Shown here: positions 21,453 through 30,452 of the stretch, in pieces
How positions within the stretch are numbered: position 1 is the first letter of the stretch
How the letters are laid out: every line of letters starts with the position of its first letter
DNA from: Trachythela sp. YZ-2020
Lineage: Eukaryota > Cnidaria > Anthozoa > Malacalcyonacea > Clavulariidae
NCBI GenBank assembly: GCA_016169945.1
Contig: JADLSH010000249.1
Coordinates: 1,922,001-1,986,000, forward strand
Reading direction: 5' to 3'
DNA length: 64,000 nucleotides
Translations under genes and position numbers: made by a program
The notes under the pieces: model-generated
Seen by the model: the letters and a program-made list of their open reading frames with translations, nothing else
Databases searched by the model: none
What the model was told of the DNA's origin: nothing

Positions 21453-24400
21453 ATGAACAACTTGAACAACTTAAACAACAATTTTCAAACTCCAGTAGCA
21501 CCACCACGACCACGAAGACAAGCTCAAAAGGAGCAAAGACAATTAGAGGCACAAAGACAAGTGCAACCTGAACTCATTAGACAAGCTCATGATGGTGTTC
21601 TCAACGATTATAAGATTGAAAACAAAACTAGTCTTTTACCTAAGGAATTATTAGAATTATTAAAGCCTCAAATTTTAAGTGTTATTAAGTCACACATACC
21701 AGCCAAGTTTACTATTAAAATTCATGCTGTGTTTAAAAACACAAAGGAAGATGGTACTTTTAAGTTTGAGACTAAGTTCATCTCATCTGATAGTGTTACC
21801 GTTAGAAACAAAAACTCTACACTTGTTGTTGAGTGGCGAAAACTAAATGGTAGTCTAAGAACCAAGATGGCTTCGTTTCTTATAGAGAAGTCTGGGTGGT
21901 CACTGTCAAAAATGTTTGGAGTACACATCAACACAGCTAAGTTAGAGTCACAAGGAGGAGGTAATTATGTTGAGTTACCAGAGTGGTTAAAAAAAAAACG
22001 CGCAGTAATTAACATTAAAAGTTATGGTGATAAGTGTTTCATTTACGCAGTTGACAGATCGTTAAATCCTAAGACAATTCACCCAGAGCGTATGGATAAA
22101 ACTTTAAAGGAGTGTGAGACAGAGTACAATCTAAAAGGCATCACATTTCCTGTGTCTGTTGATCAGTTTGAACTCTTTGAGAAGCTTAACGACATAAGAC
22201 TTGTTGCATATCGTCTGGACGACTCGCGAAATGAATATGGTGGTGAAAATAAAGTCATTGAGACATTATATCCCTCCGAATTTGAGGCAAGCAGAGAGGC
22301 TGTCATCTTGTTGTATAAGAATCATTATATGACTGTGAAATCAGAGTCAAGACTTTTTGGACGACATGGTGTAGAAGGAAAGTCATTCCCATGCCGTAGA
22401 TGTGTTAACTTCTTTCCAACTCAAGAGAAATTAGATATTCATCTTAATATGTGTGTGAAACAATCTGTTGGTCGCATAACATTTCCTAAAACTGCTAACG
22501 GTGGTAATATCTTAAAGTTTAAACAATGGGGTAAAACTATAAGAGCTCCACTAATTATTATTGCAGACTCAGAGGCCATATTAAAAAAATTAGAACCAGA
22601 AACAACCAGTACGGGAATTCCTATGTCAACGATCAAACTTAATAAGCACATACCATCTGGTTTTGGTTTTTACGAAATACACTCTGATGGTGAATATAAG
22701 TATCATAAGACTCTTGGATCCAACTGTGGTAAAGATTTTGTAAATAAGCTCTATGAGATAGCAAGATCTTTTTACGAGAAAAATGAAAAAAGTATTCCGT
22801 TAGAAGGACATGAACTTATGTTAGCGAACATAGCGTTAGAACAAGCTCGGTCGTGTTGTATTTGTAAGAATGACTTGGTAGCGACAGCTGACGATGAAGA
22901 GTGGGGCAATCACAAACCGGTAAGACATCACGATCACTATACTGGGGAGTTTTTAGGCATCGCTCACAACGACTGTAATTTGTTAGCTAGGAGATCTAAA
23001 GAGATACCTGTTTTCTTTCATAATTTAGAGGGTTATGACATCAAAGCCTTCATTCGCGAGCTGGGTAACGACCCAAAAGAGAGAGGTAAAATAGATATCA
23101 CCGCTAGTAGCATAGAAAAAATAATTCAACTAAGAAAGAATGTGTTAGTCAAAACTCTCATTGGATACCTACCAAATAAGAAAACAACTGACGAAGATGG
23201 TAACACCGTTTTCGATGAGACAACAAAATACTTGACTTATTCTTTGATTTTTAAAGACTCTCTAAAACATCTTGGGATGAGTCTAGCAGAACTTATTAAT
23301 AACTTTGACAAAGAAAAGTTCATAATCACAAAAGCTGGTTGTAAGACCGACACCCAGTTTGATCTAATTCGTAAGAAGGGGGTGTATCCATATGACTATA
23401 TGGACTCTGAAGAAAAAATGTTAGAAACCCAACTACCACCTCAAAAGTGTTTCTTTAACCTTTTGACTGAGAGTGATATAAGTGAGGCTGACTACGCTCA
23501 CGCTCAAAAAGTGTGGGCAGCTTTTAAATGTAAAACCATGCAAGACTACCACGACACATATCTTTGGGGTGACACAGCCGCTCTCGCAGATATCTTTCAA
23601 GAACACAGAAGAAAAAGTTTAGAGTCATTTAGATTAGACCCAGCATGGTATCCAACCGCACCATCTTTTTTCTGGCAGGCTGCGCTGTTATACACAGGCG
23701 TTAAGCTTGAACTTATAAGTGAGGAGAACTCAGAGATGTATGGTTTTTGTGAGGGTGGAATTAGAGGTGGTATGTCAATGGCTGTGCAAAGACACTCAGA
23801 GGCTAATAATAAGTATATGGACTCATATGATCCGAACAAGGTAGACTCATTCATAATTAATCCAGACGCCAACGCGTTGTATGCAGGATGTGAACAAAAA
23901 GAAATACCAATAAAAAATCATAAGTATATGAATGATGAAGACTTGGCTAATTGGCGCGATCTTGGTAAAAGTAAGGATGGTTTAAACCGAGGGTGTATTC
24001 TAAAGGTGAACTTATCATATCCTAGACATTTACACGACGAACACAATGATCTGCCACTAGCACCTGAGTCTTTTAATCCTGGTAGTATGGCTAAACTAAT
24101 CCCTAATTTAGAAGACAAAAAAGATTACATCGTAAATGACAACGCGTTAAAAAAATATGAAGATTTGGGTGTCAAAATAACTAAAATTCATGAGGGATGG
24201 ATGTCTGATAAGTCAGCTTGGTTGAAACCATTTGTAGACTATTGTATCGAACAACGAAAGAAAGCCGCTATCGAGGGTGACAAATTTGGGGTGAACTATT
24301 ATAAGTTAGGACCAAACAGTGTGTTTGGTAAGACTATGGAAAATTCAAGAGACAGAAAAAGAATAGTGGTTGGGTTATCAGCTAGTCAAGTTCTTAAAGA

Positions 24401-25139
24401 GATTGGTAAGCCAACATTTGAGGATTACATAATCTTAGAAGATAACATGAGTCTAATTATGATGAGAAAAAGATCAACCAAGTTAGACAAACCCATCTTC
24501 GACGGACTAAACATACTTGATGACTCAAAAGTTGATATGTATGAATGGCACTATAACTATTTTAAGAAAAAGTGGCCTGGAAAAATTGACCTAAACTATA
24601 TGGACACAGACGGTTTCATTTACACGATACGAACAAAAGACTTTTACGAGGACATCAAACCAGACCTTGAAACTAAGTGGGACACAAGTAACTTTGAACA
24701 ACCAAACAAGATGGGGATACCCAAAGTTAATATGAAAGTACCTGCCATGATTAAGTTAGAGTCAGGGGACAAAATAATAGAGGGAGCGGTGGCGGTAAGC
24801 GCGAAAGTGTACTCGTTACAAGTTAAACACTCAGAGGTTAGAAACAAAGATGGTAAACTAATGGAACTAAAAGACAACACCGTTAGAAAATGTAAGGGAG
24901 CCGACAGACATAAGGTTAAGGGTTTCTCATTCAAAGACTTTCAAAATTGTCTTTTAGATAACACAACGAAGAGCATAACAACCAACAGAATTAGAACTAG
25001 GGACTTTGAAATCTTCACAGAACGAAGTAGTAAGATAGCTCTTAGAAACACAGACGATAAGAGAGCGATAGACGAAAAAAGTGGTGTGTTGATACTTATG
25101 CGTATGGTCACTGGCGAATACGAGAGAATAAGGTGTTGA
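21453..25139 (+). CDS. polB: Protein-primed family B DNA polymerase (pPolB) with embedded zinc/HNH-like module
   Basis: This 1,228-residue protein would replicate the element by protein priming from the termini. Landmarks in order: a C2H2-like CRRC...H...C segment (~313-333); Exo I IADSEAI (~370); a Cys/His module CCICKND then HHDHYTGEF and AHNDCNL (~467-512) resembling recombination endonuclease VII; Exo II FHNLEGYD (~521); Exo III YHDTYLWGD (~700). Polymerase motif A is NPDANALY (~804), motif B GPNSVFGKTMENS (~953-965) and motif C YMDTDG (~1049). All catalytic Asp positions are present. The first ~300 residues form an N-terminal region without a firm assignment. AATAAA lies 5 nt before the ATG. 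It is the longest gene here, uninterrupted, and converges on the gene at 25318-25956. Confidence 0.95.
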   Translation: MNNLNNLNNNFQTPVAPPRPRRQAQKEQRQLEAQRQVQPELIRQAHDGVLNDYKIENKTSLLPKELLELLKPQILSVIKSHIPAKFTIKIHAVFKNTKEDGTFKFETKFISSDSVTVRNKNSTLVVEWRKLNGSLRTKMASFLIEKSGWSLSKMFGVHINTAKLESQGGGNYVELPEWLKKKRAVINIKSYGDKCFIYAVDRSLNPKTIHPERMDKTLKECETEYNLKGITFPVSVDQFELFEKLNDIRLVAYRLDDSRNEYGGENKVIETLYPSEFEASREAVILLYKNHYMTVKSESRLFGRHGVEGKSFPCRRCVNFFPTQEKLDIHLNMCVKQSVGRITFPKTANGGNILKFKQWGKTIRAPLIIIADSEAILKKLEPETTSTGIPMSTIKLNKHIPSGFGFYEIHSDGEYKYHKTLGSNCGKDFVNKLYEIARSFYEKNEKSIPLEGHELMLANIALEQARSCCICKNDLVATADDEEWGNHKPVRHHDHYTGEFLGIAHNDCNLLARRSKEIPVFFHNLEGYDIKAFIRELGNDPKERGKIDITASSIEKIIQLRKNVLVKTLIGYLPNKKTTDEDGNTVFDETTKYLTYSLIFKDSLKHLGMSLAELINNFDKEKFIITKAGCKTDTQFDLIRKKGVYPYDYMDSEEKMLETQLPPQKCFFNLLTESDISEADYAHAQKVWAAFKCKTMQDYHDTYLWGDTAALADIFQEHRRKSLESFRLDPAWYPTAPSFFWQAALLYTGVKLELISEENSEMYGFCEGGIRGGMSMAVQRHSEANNKYMDSYDPNKVDSFIINPDANALYAGCEQKEIPIKNHKYMNDEDLANWRDLGKSKDGLNRGCILKVNLSYPRHLHDEHNDLPLAPESFNPGSMAKLIPNLEDKKDYIVNDNALKKYEDLGVKITKIHEGWMSDKSAWLKPFVDYCIEQRKKAAIEGDKFGVNYYKLGPNSVFGKTMENSRDRKRIVVGLSASQVLKEIGKPTFEDYIILEDNMSLIMMRKRSTKLDKPIFDGLNILDDSKVDMYEWHYNYFKKKWPGKIDLNYMDTDGFIYTIRTKDFYEDIKPDLETKWDTSNFEQPNKMGIPKVNMKVPAMIKLESGDKIIEGAVAVSAKVYSLQVKHSEVRNKDGKLMELKDNTVRKCKGADRHKVKGFSFKDFQNCLLDNTTKSITTNRIRTRDFEIFTERSSKIALRNTDDKRAIDEKSGVLILMRMVTGEYERIRC

Positions 25140-25317
25140 GTAAGCACTCGATACCTACTCCCAAACCTGGAACTTTAATGCAGTTATGTGTTAACGCCTT
25201 ACCTAAAATAAAATCCAAATCCTAGGTGTGAGGCAAAGCGCGGCGTGACGAGCCGAAGGCGAGACATGAAACATATTTTTAGTAACCCTTATGGATTACT
25301 AAAACTAAGTTTAAAAT
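25140..25317. terminator. Convergent junction with hairpin (25277-25304)
   Basis: Between polB (+) and the 212-residue gene (-). ttttagtaaccc / ggattactaaaa forms a 12-bp stem with one G-U pair and a 4-nt loop. A GC-rich palindrome 'gagccgaaggcgag' sits at about 25249-25263. A role as bidirectional 3'-end signal is inferred. Confidence 0.5.
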
Positions 25318-25956
25318 TTAAACCATCTCAAGATCTAACAGAGCACTCATGTTTACATGTTTGTCAATGTTAGTCGTAAGTTTAAAACTCAACGAGTTAA
25401 AACTTTGTACAATAGGTGTTTTTGAGTTGATGTTATCGTAGAACTCCAAGGTGTCTAATAAGAGCTGTGATGACGAGATAGGTAACGAAGCTATTATTTG
25501 ACTTGGCTTACCTTTTGTGTCAAAGTTCTGGTAAGTGTTCACGATGCTACATTCGATGTTGATGTATTTTAAACCATGGTTAACATCAACATAACTGGGA
25601 CTCGTGTGCCATGCGTCTTTGATCAACGCGGTGTCTGGTAAAAAACCCAACATAGGTCCTATGGTGTTTTCTAGGTTCAAAGCTTTTTCAGATTTTATCG
25701 AACATGTTGAGTTTATGTGGTTTGCAACAAGTTCTATACCTTCGTCTTTTAGTTTCTTTTGGATATCGGCAAATGTCCAGTAACCAGTTTCAAACACAAT
25801 CTTATCGGTACCGTGTTGTATTTGATATCTGATGACATTATGGAACTCCCAAAATATTGTCGCCGATCTGAGATATATCTTGCTCTTGTTATGTTGAAAT
25901 ATATCTAAACTCACAGTTGTCTTGTTCTGTGGTACAAATACTGTTAACTTTGACAT
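25318..25956 (-). CDS. Conserved Polinton protein, candidate minor capsid/penton-like
   Basis: A 212-residue protein without transmembrane segments and with a beta-rich pattern. The N-terminal half contains FETGYWTFADIQKKL. The C-terminal half has SYVDVNHGLKYINIECSIVN, then a block of small and hydrophobic residues ending NIDKHVNMSALLDLEM. This layout (GYWTF, then VD.NHGL..I.I.C..V and a late DK.VNMS) is one I recognise from other invertebrate Polinton-type elements, where it is usually unnamed. Size and beta-strand content would suit a single-jelly-roll minor capsid protein, but no motif proves that. The start overlaps an AATAAATG string. The gene is divergent from the 26277 gene across a repeat-rich spacer. 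Confidence 0.6.
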   Translation of the reverse strand: MSKLTVFVPQNKTTVSLDIFQHNKSKIYLRSATIFWEFHNVIRYQIQHGTDKIVFETGYWTFADIQKKLKDEGIELVANHINSTCSIKSEKALNLENTIGPMLGFLPDTALIKDAWHTSPSYVDVNHGLKYINIECSIVNTYQNFDTKGKPSQIIASLPISSSQLLLDTLEFYDNINSKTPIVQSFNSLSFKLTTNIDKHVNMSALLDLEMV

Positions 25957-25969
25957 TTATTGTTTTATT

Positions 25970-26235
25970 TTCTCTCGCTACGCTCGTCACTCTCACTCGT
26001 CGTCGCTCTCGTTCGCTACGCTCACTCGTCGTGAAAGTTTCTTGTACGGTAAGACATCGTACAAATGCCTTTCAATGTTTTCTCACTCGTCTCGCTCTCG
26101 CTCGCTACGCTCACTCGTCGTGAAAGTTTCTTGTACGGTAAGACATCGTACAAATGCCTTTCAATGTTTTCTCGCCTTCGGCTCGCTTAGCTCGTGAAAG
26201 TTTCTTGTACTGTAAGACACCGTACAAATGTCTTT
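25970..26235. repeat. Divergent spacer with ~80-110-bp tandem repeats built from short palindromes
   Basis: Two to three copies of 'cactcgtcgtgaaagtttct...tgtacggtaagacatcgtacaaatgcctttcaatgttttctc' run head to tail, each preceded by 'ctcgctacgctcactcg'-type GC-rich strings. Within each unit 'tgtacggtaagacatcgtaca' is a small hairpin. Spacer transcription signals for both divergent genes must lie here. Confidence 0.85.
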
Positions 26236-26276
26236 CAGTATTTCAGTCTTTCAATGATTTGTTTTTAATTAATAAA

Positions 26277-27683
26277 ATGACAAGTCAACAATTGTTTAAA
26301 GAAAAATATCCATACGCAGATGTCGATAAGTTCATGTTTCAACCTGTAAAAGATTACTCGGGAAAAACTTTGTTTGTACGAACAATGTTTGTACATAACA
26401 AAAGAGCTTACGATATAAAAGCAAAAAGCTTTGCGTTTGGTTGGGCGTTAGACTGGCAACCTAGAATTTGGAACACAAAAGGTGTTGTACAAGGATTTAC
26501 AAAAGGACCCGGCGCGCTTCGCGCACCCTATGTCGATAACCCAAAAAGAATGGACATTTTTGTAAATGAGACAATGAGTTTTTACCCAACATTTCCAGAC
26601 CTAGTAATAACTTCTAACATGGAAAAGTTTAACGACTACACTGAAAATCCATATCTGGCTTCTTGTTTGGCAGCTTACATCGCAACTTATGTTTGTGGTA
26701 TTAGCACAAAACATTTTGACAACACAATAGTTGGTAACTTGGCGAGGTACCACTTGTACTACCACATGCGAAGGTTCATAAGAAATCCCAGTTCTATGAA
26801 CAGATTTTTAAACCAAAGGATAAAAAATATAATAAGTATCAACATTCCAGTCGTGTACGAGTGGTCAACAGAATTTCATCACGGTCAAGAACAGTTGGGG
26901 ACTTGGTTAGCAAAACAACCACATGGAAGTGTTAAGAATGCCAGACCAGAGATTAGGACAGGGTTTGGTCAATCTGGTATTAGATACGAGAAGCGTGGTG
27001 ACCGAACTATAAAAAGTTTGGATGACTACAAAATGTTCGTTGCCACAAAGTCAACAGGACTAACACAAACAGGTCAACTGTTATTTCAACAAAGTTTAGA
27101 GTCTTATGTGTACTGTGTGCTTGGTGCACAGGCAAGTACAAGATGGGCCATCGTTGGAAATGGTGCCAAGTCTTTACAAACACAAGAGGTCTTTAAAAAA
27201 TTAGTTGAGGATACAATCATACAAGACGATCAAACAGTGACCATTTCTAACATGAGGAATGCGATAAAAGGTACCAATGTCATTTTAAACTTTGCAATTA
27301 GTCCAGGTCTTATTCTAATTCCAAATGACATGATAATTTTAAAACAAAAAATACAAGGTTACAACAACATTTTAACGGTAGCTGGTGAGGGCATGACATT
27401 TGGTCATAACGAAAATGTTAACAAAGACCGCCCGCTTGCGGGCGGTGTGGTCGTGGCGCCACCACCACAAGTGAGCACACCACCTGTTACAATCGCACCA
27501 ATCATACAAAACCCAACCCCAACCTCACTTGAAGAAGCGAAAGCGGTGTTAAATAGCGATAATTCTTCTGCACTTAGAACAGATGTTCCCGAATATGATT
27601 ACTCAAGTGACTACGAAATGACAGCGTTATTAGTATTGTCAGCGGCAACAGCTTATATTATGAAATTTTTGTTATTTGCCTAG
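26277..27683 (+). CDS. Polinton protein of unknown function with C-terminal membrane anchor
   Basis: I start this at ATG 26277, directly behind AATAAA (26271-26276), giving 468 residues. An upstream in-frame ATG at 26154 lies in the tandem-repeat spacer and is rejected. The first ~370 residues are soluble-looking with aromatic and Asn-rich stretches and no known catalytic motif. Residues ~385-420 are Pro/Ala/Val-rich (PPPQVSTPPVTIAP). The last ~20 form a hydrophobic helix (ALLVLSAATAYIMKFLLF). A GC-rich palindrome (26511-26526) is inserted in frame, encoding GALRAP, and another (27428-27445) lies near the Pro-rich part. The plus-strand cluster 26277-28369 suggests a structural or membrane-associated role. 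Function is unassigned. Confidence 0.8.
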   Translation: MTSQQLFKEKYPYADVDKFMFQPVKDYSGKTLFVRTMFVHNKRAYDIKAKSFAFGWALDWQPRIWNTKGVVQGFTKGPGALRAPYVDNPKRMDIFVNETMSFYPTFPDLVITSNMEKFNDYTENPYLASCLAAYIATYVCGISTKHFDNTIVGNLARYHLYYHMRRFIRNPSSMNRFLNQRIKNIISINIPVVYEWSTEFHHGQEQLGTWLAKQPHGSVKNARPEIRTGFGQSGIRYEKRGDRTIKSLDDYKMFVATKSTGLTQTGQLLFQQSLESYVYCVLGAQASTRWAIVGNGAKSLQTQEVFKKLVEDTIIQDDQTVTISNMRNAIKGTNVILNFAISPGLILIPNDMIILKQKIQGYNNILTVAGEGMTFGHNENVNKDRPLAGGVVVAPPPQVSTPPVTIAPIIQNPTPTSLEEAKAVLNSDNSSALRTDVPEYDYSSDYEMTALLVLSAATAYIMKFLLFA

Positions 27684-27693
27684 AGAATAAAAT

Positions 27694-28080
27694 ATGAGTG
27701 ACAACGATAACAAAGACAGCGGTCAAATAACTGATGAAAATATCACAGAGACCGATCAAGAAAGAAAAGCTGCTTGTGAAAAACTTAGCGATCTGTCACG
27801 AAATGCTCGTGAACGCGCTAACGCGCCTAAGAAAAGAAAGCTGGCAAAACCGCGGTCAAAACAATGTGAGTCATCTTTAACTTCAGATATTCCTTATCTG
27901 TTATTTTTAAAAATAATAGGTATTCTTTGGGGGTTAAGTTGTTTTTGGACTTATTGCACATCAGCATTACCATCATCGGGGTTAAAAACAAGCGAGACAA
28001 AAGTTCCGACAAATGAACCACGCGCAAGCGCGCCTGTGCATAAAATGAAAGAACCCAATCTAGTAAATTTAGACGACTAA
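27694..28080 (+). CDS. Small single-pass membrane protein with basic patch
   Basis: A 128-residue protein starting 10 nt after the upstream stop, with AATAAA 2 nt before ATG. The N-terminal third is acidic and polar. It is followed by NARERANAPKKRKLAKP, a strongly basic stretch resembling a nuclear localisation signal, partly encoded by a GC-rich palindrome. Residues ~69-90 (YLLFLKIIGILWGLSCFW) form one membrane segment. The tail EPRASAPVHK contains the RASAP peptide that also appears in two unrelated genes here, again from a palindrome (28021-28034). Function unknown. Confidence 0.7.
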   Translation: MSDNDNKDSGQITDENITETDQERKAACEKLSDLSRNARERANAPKKRKLAKPRSKQCESSLTSDIPYLLFLKIIGILWGLSCFWTYCTSALPSSGLKTSETKVPTNEPRASAPVHKMKEPNLVNLDD

Positions 28081-28084
28081 CTAA

Positions 28085-28369
28085 ATGGGTATGTGTAAGC
28101 CTAGCAAGCTACAAATACAACACAACGGTGACTTGTTCAACGAGGAAATCACAGTTCGTAAAAAATTTCTCACAGGATTACAAGTAGCAAAAGAAAAAGA
28201 AGGCGTTGAAGGTAACTTACAGATTGCGTTTGTTACGTCAAGAATTAAGAAATATGAAAAAGTTACTAATACAAATATTAATGAGTGCTTGCGAGACGAG
28301 CGAAGCGAGAGAGCGCGCGATGAAGGCGCGGTGGAAGAGTTATCAAGTGTCGCGCGCGAACGCGCCTAA
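28085..28369 (+). CDS. Small polar protein, unknown
   Basis: 94 residues, starting 4 nt after the previous stop. The first ~65 residues (KPSKLQIQHNGDLFNEEIT and on) are ordinary. The last ~25 (RDERSERARDEG, SSVARERA) are low-complexity and encoded by GC-rich repeats (28287-28368), so the C-terminus may have been extended by repeat insertion. Unlike most genes in the element it lacks AATAAA before the start. Confidence 0.55.
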   Translation: MGMCKPSKLQIQHNGDLFNEEITVRKKFLTGLQVAKEKEGVEGNLQIAFVTSRIKKYEKVTNTNINECLRDERSERARDEGAVEELSSVARERA

Positions 28370-28377
28370 TTGTCAGA

Positions 28378-28403
28378 TTTCTAATCCATGTCAGGATTAG
28401 AAA
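28378..28403. terminator. Hairpin at convergent junction (10-bp perfect stem)
   Basis: tttctaatcc / ggattagaaa with a 6-nt loop, between the 94-residue gene (+) and the capsid gene (-). A GC-rich palindrome ctcgccttcggctcgc follows at 28445-28460. Confidence 0.55.
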
Positions 28404-28459
28404 ACTTTTTTGGATATTTGACTATTTGTAGTTCAAATAATTCACTCGCCTTCGGCTCG

Positions 28460-29680
28460 CTAAAACTCAATACTTTTTAGTTGCTTACCAACTATGTTAA
28501 CCACCCCATCTGAAACAATGAACACATAACATGTCAAGTCTTTTGTGGTAACCCTTTTCTTAATTTCTAAGAGCACACCGTCTTGCGTGTTAAGAATCTT
28601 TCGCCCAATTCCAGCTACCTTTTCGTCACAGAGAGTTCTCATGTCGATGACCAGTGCAAACTTGTTACCTGTGTAAAAGTCAGCTATGCTTAAAGTGTCA
28701 GTTGTATACTCCAAGAAGAAGTTCTCGGCAGATCTAAAGAGGTTGTGTTCTTCGAGACCTTGAGAGTACAACGCGTTTGGACTTCCCTCAATGGCAACTT
28801 TAACACTCGTTATGTTAGGATACACGAAGTGTTCTGAGTCAACTGTGTCATCTCGAAACAGAAGTACGATACCTCTCATTGACTTTCTGGGTACATTGAT
28901 GTTCAAATTTATTAATGTCGAACCCTTTGCCCATGTCTCTTTTTTCATCAACATCACTTGTTCGTAAATGAGAGACCTGCCAATGTTGTAAGAGTTTAAC
29001 GCTTGATTGTACATTTCTTGCGACATGATCGTCTCGTACTCGAGATGAAGGTCTTCAACTGTGTAACCAGCGACTGCCTGACCAGATTGCGCCTTCATAA
29101 TTTCTGTGGCAGGTGGTAGTGTAATTTTATACCTGAAATTTGACTTCATACCATATGGCGCGTACAACCCTTGATCGTTCAAAATTTTACCAATTGGGAT
29201 GTGAACTTTGGTTTTGTACAACTCGCCGAAGTACTTGTCGGCTTTCACAGCTTTGTCACCAGAGTCATCGCCGCTCATAAGTTTACGAGTGTTTTCGTTA
29301 GCCAGTCCTTGACATATCAAGTTCTTTCTTTCGTCTTTTGTTTTCCAAAGTGCTTTGTACACTTCGTACTGGGACTCGCCTAGGTTGTCGTACACAACCT
29401 GACCATCGACGGTTACTTCTAACTTATTTTGTAAAAGACTAGCTAGGTTGTTTAAAAACCACGACTTGGTGTTCTTACTTTTAAACGAACCTACGATGTA
29501 TAACGAGCCAGGAACCAGACAAACATTCTCGTATAGTTTTGGAATGTTGATGTAAAGTTCTTGGTTCTCTGTTATCTCTGTTGGTGTTAGCGTAAATATA
29601 TTTTGTTTTTTAGGACCACGAATTTGAGAGTAAGTAATCTTCTCATATGTGGGTAAAAGTTCGTTAACTTTGTGATTCAT
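28460..29680 (-). CDS. Major capsid protein (double jelly-roll, hexon-like)
   Basis: A 406-residue protein matching the Polinton capsid family in length and layout. The N-terminal part has the beta-rich first jelly roll (LTPTEITENQELYINIPKLY). The conserved second half contains SMRGIVLLFRDDTVDSEHFV, then SVKVAIEGSPNALYSQGL and ADFYTGNKFALVIDMRTL. It ends with GIGRKI..T.DGVLLEIKK and a YVFIVSDGVVNI block. This C-terminal signature is shared by Polinton hexon-like proteins. The frame is uninterrupted. The start codon is embedded in AATAAATG, and the gene is divergent from the 79-residue gene with only 42 bp between them, so they share a compact promoter region. Confidence 0.9.
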   Translation of the reverse strand: MNHKVNELLPTYEKITYSQIRGPKKQNIFTLTPTEITENQELYINIPKLYENVCLVPGSLYIVGSFKSKNTKSWFLNNLASLLQNKLEVTVDGQVVYDNLGESQYEVYKALWKTKDERKNLICQGLANENTRKLMSGDDSGDKAVKADKYFGELYKTKVHIPIGKILNDQGLYAPYGMKSNFRYKITLPPATEIMKAQSGQAVAGYTVEDLHLEYETIMSQEMYNQALNSYNIGRSLIYEQVMLMKKETWAKGSTLINLNINVPRKSMRGIVLLFRDDTVDSEHFVYPNITSVKVAIEGSPNALYSQGLEEHNLFRSAENFFLEYTTDTLSIADFYTGNKFALVIDMRTLCDEKVAGIGRKILNTQDGVLLEIKKRVTTKDLTCYVFIVSDGVVNIVGKQLKSIEF

Positions 29681-29722
29681 TTATTATCTACTGTGTGTGT
29701 GTGGTGGTGTATAATAAATTAA
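29681..29722. promoter_or_regulatory. 42-bp divergent promoter region
   Basis: Lies between the capsid gene (-) and the 79-residue gene (+). It contains a GT-rich core and 'tataataaattaa'. Both starts carry AATAAA on their own strand, so the hexamer cannot be the poly(A) signal of an upstream gene here. Confidence 0.5.
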
Positions 29723-29962
29723 ATGGCTGGAGTATTTAAAGACTTACCGAAAGAGTTATATGACTCACTATTAATTGTGGCAGGCGCTGTCGCAGTCTCA
29801 TTTGTTAGTAAAAAAATAATGAAAGACCCATTGAGCATTCCAACTACGATGGAAGGGCTCTTGAAACTGACGGCTGCGTTTGGTATCAGTACGAGTGTAA
29901 TTAAAGTGTTACAAGCAAAGAAGATGTTACCTGACAACCCATTCAAAGAAGCATCTGGTTAA
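29723..29962 (+). CDS. Small hydrophobic protein
   Basis: 79 residues with one likely membrane segment (about 17-32, LLIVAGAVAVSFVSKK) and a second amphipathic stretch (GLLKLTAAFGISTSVIKVL). It precedes, by 6 nt, another membrane-type protein; the two are probably co-expressed with the capsid region. Small hydrophobic virion proteins are usual in Polinton-type elements, but no specific assignment is possible. Confidence 0.7.
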   Translation: MAGVFKDLPKELYDSLLIVAGAVAVSFVSKKIMKDPLSIPTTMEGLLKLTAAFGISTSVIKVLQAKKMLPDNPFKEASG

Positions 29963-29968
29963 ATAAAA

Positions 29969-30397
29969 ATGGCAACAACAATTGCGTTATCTGGTCTGTT
30001 TAACGCGGTAGCGTTTACAGGAGCCGGTTACCTATTTAGACTTTTAGATCACAAAGGTTACCAGACAGAAATTAAAAGACACAACCTCGCGATGGAAGAT
30101 TTAACAGCGGCAAAAAACAAGTGGTACGAGAAACAAGCTACTAACAAGGAAAAAATAACAGCAATGCGACGGCAACTTTTAGATGCAAATAGTGACATGA
30201 ACTCTGTTAACGCGTCATTAAGAGAACTGCAAAAAATAACACATCAAAGTAAGGCGCGCAAAGCGTCCCAGGTGTTTACGAGACATCCAATGTTATCAGA
30301 TTTTTACAAACCATCAAAAGACATGGAGGACTACAAGCATGTTACTGTTGGATTAGTTGGATTAGGAGCTGGTTGGGCGTTAGCGATGGTGTTGTAA
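29969..30397 (+). CDS. Coiled-coil protein with terminal hydrophobic segments
   Basis: 142 residues. A small hydrophobic N-terminus (ALSGLFNAVAFTGAGYLF), a long charged helix/coiled coil (~30-95, with EIKRHNLAMEDLTAAKNKWY), a DFYKPSKDMEDYKH segment, and a glycine-rich hydrophobic end (VTVGLVGLGAGWALAMVL). AATAAA ends 1 nt before the start. I recall similar proteins in other cnidarian-type Polintons but know no function; a membrane-linked virion component is plausible. Confidence 0.7.
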   Translation: MATTIALSGLFNAVAFTGAGYLFRLLDHKGYQTEIKRHNLAMEDLTAAKNKWYEKQATNKEKITAMRRQLLDANSDMNSVNASLRELQKITHQSKARKASQVFTRHPMLSDFYKPSKDMEDYKHVTVGLVGLGAGWALAMVL

Positions 30398-30407
30398 ATT
30401 ACTGAAA

Positions 30408-30433
30408 TTTCATAACTCTTGTGAGTTATGAAA
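30408..30433. terminator. Hairpin at convergent junction (11-bp perfect stem)
   Basis: tttcataactc / gagttatgaaa with a 4-nt loop, between 30397 (+) and 30453 (-). Confidence 0.6.
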
Positions 30434-30452
30434 AATTATATGTGGTGGTGGT

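Noticed and set aside
26154..26276. Earlier start for the 468-residue Polinton gene
   Set aside because: The upstream codons fall in the tandem-repeat spacer; ATG 26277 follows AATAAA like most other starts.
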